DNA from: Reyranella sp.
GTDB taxonomy: Bacteria > Pseudomonadota > Alphaproteobacteria > Reyranellales > Reyranellaceae
Direction of reading: 5' to 3'
NCBI RefSeq assembly: GCF_030651995.1
Contig: NZ_JAUSBN010000025.1
Span: forward strand, 1-64,000
Length of the DNA stretch: 64,000 nucleotides
The notes under the pieces are model-generated. The model searched no databases. It had not been told where the DNA came from and saw only the letters and a program-made list of their open reading frames with translations. Shown here in pieces: positions 61,589 to 64,000 of the stretch; position 1 is the stretch's first letter, and every line of letters begins with the position of its first letter. The translations under genes were made by a program, and so were the position numbers.

Positions 61589-62773
61589 GTGCCGAATACG
61601 TCGACGCTTACCGTGCAGCCGCACGATCTCCAGTCCTTCAGGACTGTCCGTTCCCTTGCCGAGGCACTGGCGGCTCCGTTGTCGGCCGAGGATCAGACCG
61701 TGCAGTCGATGCCCGATGCCAGTCCCACGAAATGGCATCTCGCCCACACGACGTGGTTTTTCGAGACCTTCGTGCTGCGGCCGCACGCGCGCGGCTATCG
61801 GGTGTTCGACCCGGCTTACGAGTATCTGTTCAATTCCTACTACGAGGCGGTCGGTCCGCGACATCCGCGGCCCCAGCGCGGCCTCATCACGCGGCCGGGA
61901 GTCGCAGAGGTTCTGGCTTACCGGCACCACGTTACGACCGCCATGCTGGCGTTCCTGACGGGCGACCATGCCGTACACGATCTCGTGCAACTGGGACTTA
62001 ACCACGAGCAGCAGCATCAGGAACTGATCCTGATGGACATCAAGCATGCTCTTTCGATGAACCCGCTGCAGCCCGCCTATCGCGCCGCGCGAGGCGGCTG
62101 GGTGCAGGCAGTGCAAGCCATGGGCTGGCGCGAGTTCGAGGGTGGCCTGGTTGAGACGGGACATGATGGGCGAGGCTTTGCGTTCGACAACGAGGGACCC
62201 CGCCACCGCTCGTGGCTCGACGCGTTCGCGCTGGCGAGGCGTCCGGTCAATTGCGGCGAGTACCTGGAGTTCATCGAAGATGGCGGTTACCGCCGGCCGG
62301 AGTTCTGGCTGTCAGCCGGCTGGGACTGTGTGAATCAGCGGGGCTGGCAGGCGCCTCTCTACTGGGAGAAAAAGGACGGCATCTGGCACGTCTTCACCCT
62401 GTCGGGCCTCGAACCGGTCGACCCCTTGCGGCCGGTCTGCCATGTCAGCGCCTTCGAGGCCGCCGCCTTTGCCAAATGGTCGGGCAAGCGGCTGCCGCGC
62501 GAAGCGGAATGGGAGATCGCGGCCGGCGCCGTTCAGGGCACTGGCGAGGTCTGGGAATGGACCGCGAGTCCCTACGTCGCCTATCCCGGGTATCGCGAAG
62601 CAGCGGGAGCCATCGGCGAATACAACGGCAAGTTCATGGCCAGCCAGATGGTGCTGCGCGGCGGATGTGCGGCGACGCCCCCGGGTCATGTGCGTCCGAC
62701 ATATCGCAATTTCTTTCCGCCAGACGCGCGCTGGATGTTCGGCGGAATTCGTCTCGCGGAGGATCTTCGATGA
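61589..62773 (+). CDS. egtB: Ergothioneine sulfoxide synthase EgtB
   Basis: The 394-residue protein starts at GTG 61589 with GGAGG upstream. It has an N-terminal DinB_2 domain with the iron-binding histidine KWHLAHTTWFFETF and the pair in LNHEQQHQELILMD, and a C-terminal formylglycine-generating-enzyme-like domain (WEWTASPY ... VLRGGCAATPPGHVRPTYRNFF). It joins hercynine to cysteine or gamma-glutamylcysteine through oxygen-dependent C-S bond formation. It overlaps egtD by 4 bp. Confidence 0.92.
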   Translation: MPNTSTLTVQPHDLQSFRTVRSLAEALAAPLSAEDQTVQSMPDASPTKWHLAHTTWFFETFVLRPHARGYRVFDPAYEYLFNSYYEAVGPRHPRPQRGLITRPGVAEVLAYRHHVTTAMLAFLTGDHAVHDLVQLGLNHEQQHQELILMDIKHALSMNPLQPAYRAARGGWVQAVQAMGWREFEGGLVETGHDGRGFAFDNEGPRHRSWLDAFALARRPVNCGEYLEFIEDGGYRRPEFWLSAGWDCVNQRGWQAPLYWEKKDGIWHVFTLSGLEPVDPLRPVCHVSAFEAAAFAKWSGKRLPREAEWEIAAGAVQGTGEVWEWTASPYVAYPGYREAAGAIGEYNGKFMASQMVLRGGCAATPPGHVRPTYRNFFPPDARWMFGGIRLAEDLR

Positions 62774-63729
62774 ACGTGTCGCTACTGGCCATCGAGCATG
62801 GCGATGCCGCCGATCGCGAAGACTTCCGTCGGGCCGTCCTCGCGGGCCTGGGCAGCTCGCCACGCGCGATTCCGGCCAAGTTCCTCTACGACGCCCGAGG
62901 GTCGGCGCTGTTCGACGCGATCTGCGAGCAACCCGAATACTATCCAACGCGGACCGAGACGCAGATCCTGCGCGCGTGCGCAGGCGACATCGCGCGCCTC
63001 GCCGGGCCGGGATGCGCGCTGGTCGAATATGGCAGCGGATCCAGCGTGAAGACTCGGCTCCTGCTCGACGCGATGCCGGATCTTCACGCCTATGTACCGA
63101 TCGACATCTCGCGTCAGCACCTCGATGGGACGGCCCGGCGCCTTCGCGAAGATTATCCGTGGCTGCGCGTCGATCCCGTAGCGGGCGACTACATGGCGCT
63201 GGACGCACTGCCGTCCGCGATCGACGGCGCCCGTCGCATCGGCTTCTTTCCGGGCTCCACGATCGGCAACCTGACTCCGGGGGAGGCGGTGCTGTATCTG
63301 CGCCGCGCCCGCCGGCTGCTGCGAAGCGACGGCGCCTTGATCCTGGGGGTGGACCTCAAGAAGGATCCACAGCGCCTGCACGCGGCCTACAACGACGCGG
63401 CGGGCGTGACGGCGCAGTTCACGTTGAATCTGCTGCGACGCATGAACCGCGAACTGGAGGCCAATTTCGACCTCTCGGCCTTCGCCCACGAGGCGTTCTA
63501 CAACGAGGCGGTGGGCCGCATCGAAATCTATTTCCGCAGTCTCCGCGCCCAGACGGTTACGGTCGCCGGCCGCCGATTCGCCTTTGCCGAAGGCGAACGC
63601 GTCCACACCGAGTATTCCTACAAGTATGACGATGCGGACGTTGCGGAGCTGGCCCGGCGGGGCGGATTCTCGATCGCCCACACCTGGACCGATCCCGCCC
63701 GCTTGTTCGCGGTCGCTTTCCTGAGGTAG
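62770..63729 (+). CDS. egtD: L-histidine N-alpha-methyltransferase EgtD
   Basis: The 319-residue protein has the EgtD/DUF2260 fold: PAKFLYDARGSALFDAICEQPEYYPTRTE, SAM-binding VEYGSGSSVKTRLLLDAM, FFPGSTIGNL and GVDLKKDP, and YNDAAGVTAQFTLNLLRRMNREL. It trimethylates histidine to hercynine, the substrate of EgtB. The ATGA overlap with egtB indicates an operon. EgtC and EgtE are not in the window. The final steps may be encoded elsewhere or done by other enzymes. Confidence 0.93.
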   Translation: MNVSLLAIEHGDAADREDFRRAVLAGLGSSPRAIPAKFLYDARGSALFDAICEQPEYYPTRTETQILRACAGDIARLAGPGCALVEYGSGSSVKTRLLLDAMPDLHAYVPIDISRQHLDGTARRLREDYPWLRVDPVAGDYMALDALPSAIDGARRIGFFPGSTIGNLTPGEAVLYLRRARRLLRSDGALILGVDLKKDPQRLHAAYNDAAGVTAQFTLNLLRRMNRELEANFDLSAFAHEAFYNEAVGRIEIYFRSLRAQTVTVAGRRFAFAEGERVHTEYSYKYDDADVAELARRGGFSIAHTWTDPARLFAVAFLR

Positions 63730-63742
63730 GCCCGACGCGACG

Positions 63743-63780
63743 AAGCCCGCCCCCGAGGTGGCTCGGGAGCGGGCTTTGAG
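63743..63780 (+). terminator. Terminator after egtD
   Basis: AAGCCCGCCCCCGAG and CTCGGGAGCGGGCTT pair with one mismatch around a GTGG loop, followed by a short T stretch. It starts 14 bp after the egtD stop. The T-tract is weak. Confidence 0.6.
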
Positions 63781-63898
63781 GCCGGACGGGAGAGAGGCGT
63801 CGCTGAGCGGGGGCAGAGGCAACGCCAAATATCCGGCCTGACCCGTCAACGGCACCTGCCGCATGAAGGTTGCCGCCCACCGCCGAAATAATGGCCCC

Positions 63899-64000
63899 CT
63901 AAGTCTTTGAATCAGTGCCGCCTATTGCCGCCAAGCGCGCGCTCAGCTCGGCATGGAGCACGTCATCCCGAATTCTCGGCAACATCCTGCGCAGCATATC
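63899..64000 (-). CDS. C-terminal end of an unidentified protein
   Basis: An open frame enters from the right edge and stops at 63899-63901 after 33 residues (DMLRRMLPRIRDDVLHAELS, then ARLAAIGGTDSKT). It has no recognisable motif, and the sequence could be chance. The stretch 63781-63898 before it shows nothing I can support. Confidence 0.4.
   Translation of the reverse strand, partial: DMLRRMLPRIRDDVLHAELSARLAAIGGTDSKT

Noticed and set aside
63557-63880. 107-codon minus-strand ORF at the egtD end
   Set aside because: It is antisense to egtD, crosses the egtD terminator and is low-complexity Arg/Gly/Pro sequence.

Overview
The window is high-GC DNA from an alphaproteobacterium, most likely a Reyranella-like or related Rhodospirillales/Hyphomicrobiales soil or water organism. 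Clade evidence: a complete PhyR-NepR-EcfG general stress response locus (known only from Alphaproteobacteria), GapR (DUF2312), an alphaproteobacterial 41-residue L36, monomeric isocitrate dehydrogenase, and dispersed palindromic repeats of the CCTCATCCTGAGGAGCG type. Assignment below class level is inference. I see no rRNA, tRNA, IS element, prophage or CRISPR array.

Layout. 1-4346: three minus-strand genes for secreted or outer-membrane proteins. Two proline-rich exported proteins built from a shared repeated module flank an autotransporter-type beta-barrel, with TIR-bounded repeats upstream of both proline-rich genes. 4754-5022: rpmJ with a clear promoter, a terminator-like hairpin in its leader, and a terminator behind it. 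5044-16573: glycolate oxidase glcDEF, a TPR protein, an amidohydrolase, a DUF2339 membrane protein, a PaaK-type CoA ligase, and a lower-GC Rieske oxygenase with an unusual N-terminal extension. 16590-17199: three tiny related membrane proteins. 17363-24104: a seven-gene operon joining threonate catabolism (otnK, otnC, otnI, ltnD) to glycerate kinase and pyruvate kinase. 25418-31020: an ABC importer with a MarR regulator, divergent from a NicC-like monooxygenase and a PuuE-like deacetylase, with matching operators at both promoters. 32537-38297: three universal stress proteins and a P-type cation ATPase with FNR/FixK-type boxes. 38460-43432: DUF429, two unrelated isocitrate dehydrogenases in tandem, and a LOG protein. 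43549-48365: a LysM protein, phosphatidylserine/phosphatidylethanolamine synthesis (psd, pssA), an Flp pilin and its peptidase, and an exported protein. 49140-57799: the general stress response locus and probable target genes. 60586-63729: ergothioneine genes egtB-egtD divergent from an ATP-grasp-like gene.

How the parts work together. In the stress locus, kinases (52251-56538) should phosphorylate PhyR, which then sequesters NepR and frees the two EcfG-type sigma factors. I find two exact GGAAC-N16/17-CGTT promoters and two one-mismatch versions on the plus strand. One exact promoter drives no gene. It reads 129 bp into a perfect GNRA-capped terminator, which makes a candidate stress-induced small RNA beside nepR. 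The other exact promoter precedes a tiny membrane-protein ORF that appears broken by one missing G, followed by a strong hairpin. The one-mismatch promoters sit 28-36 bp before a 48-residue membrane protein and a CsbD-like protein.

The best candidates for undescribed biology are the sRNA, the proline-rich/beta-barrel locus, the three-gene mini-protein operon, the Rieske fusion and the ATP-grasp protein beside egtBD. All calls come from reading the sequence. No database search was run.
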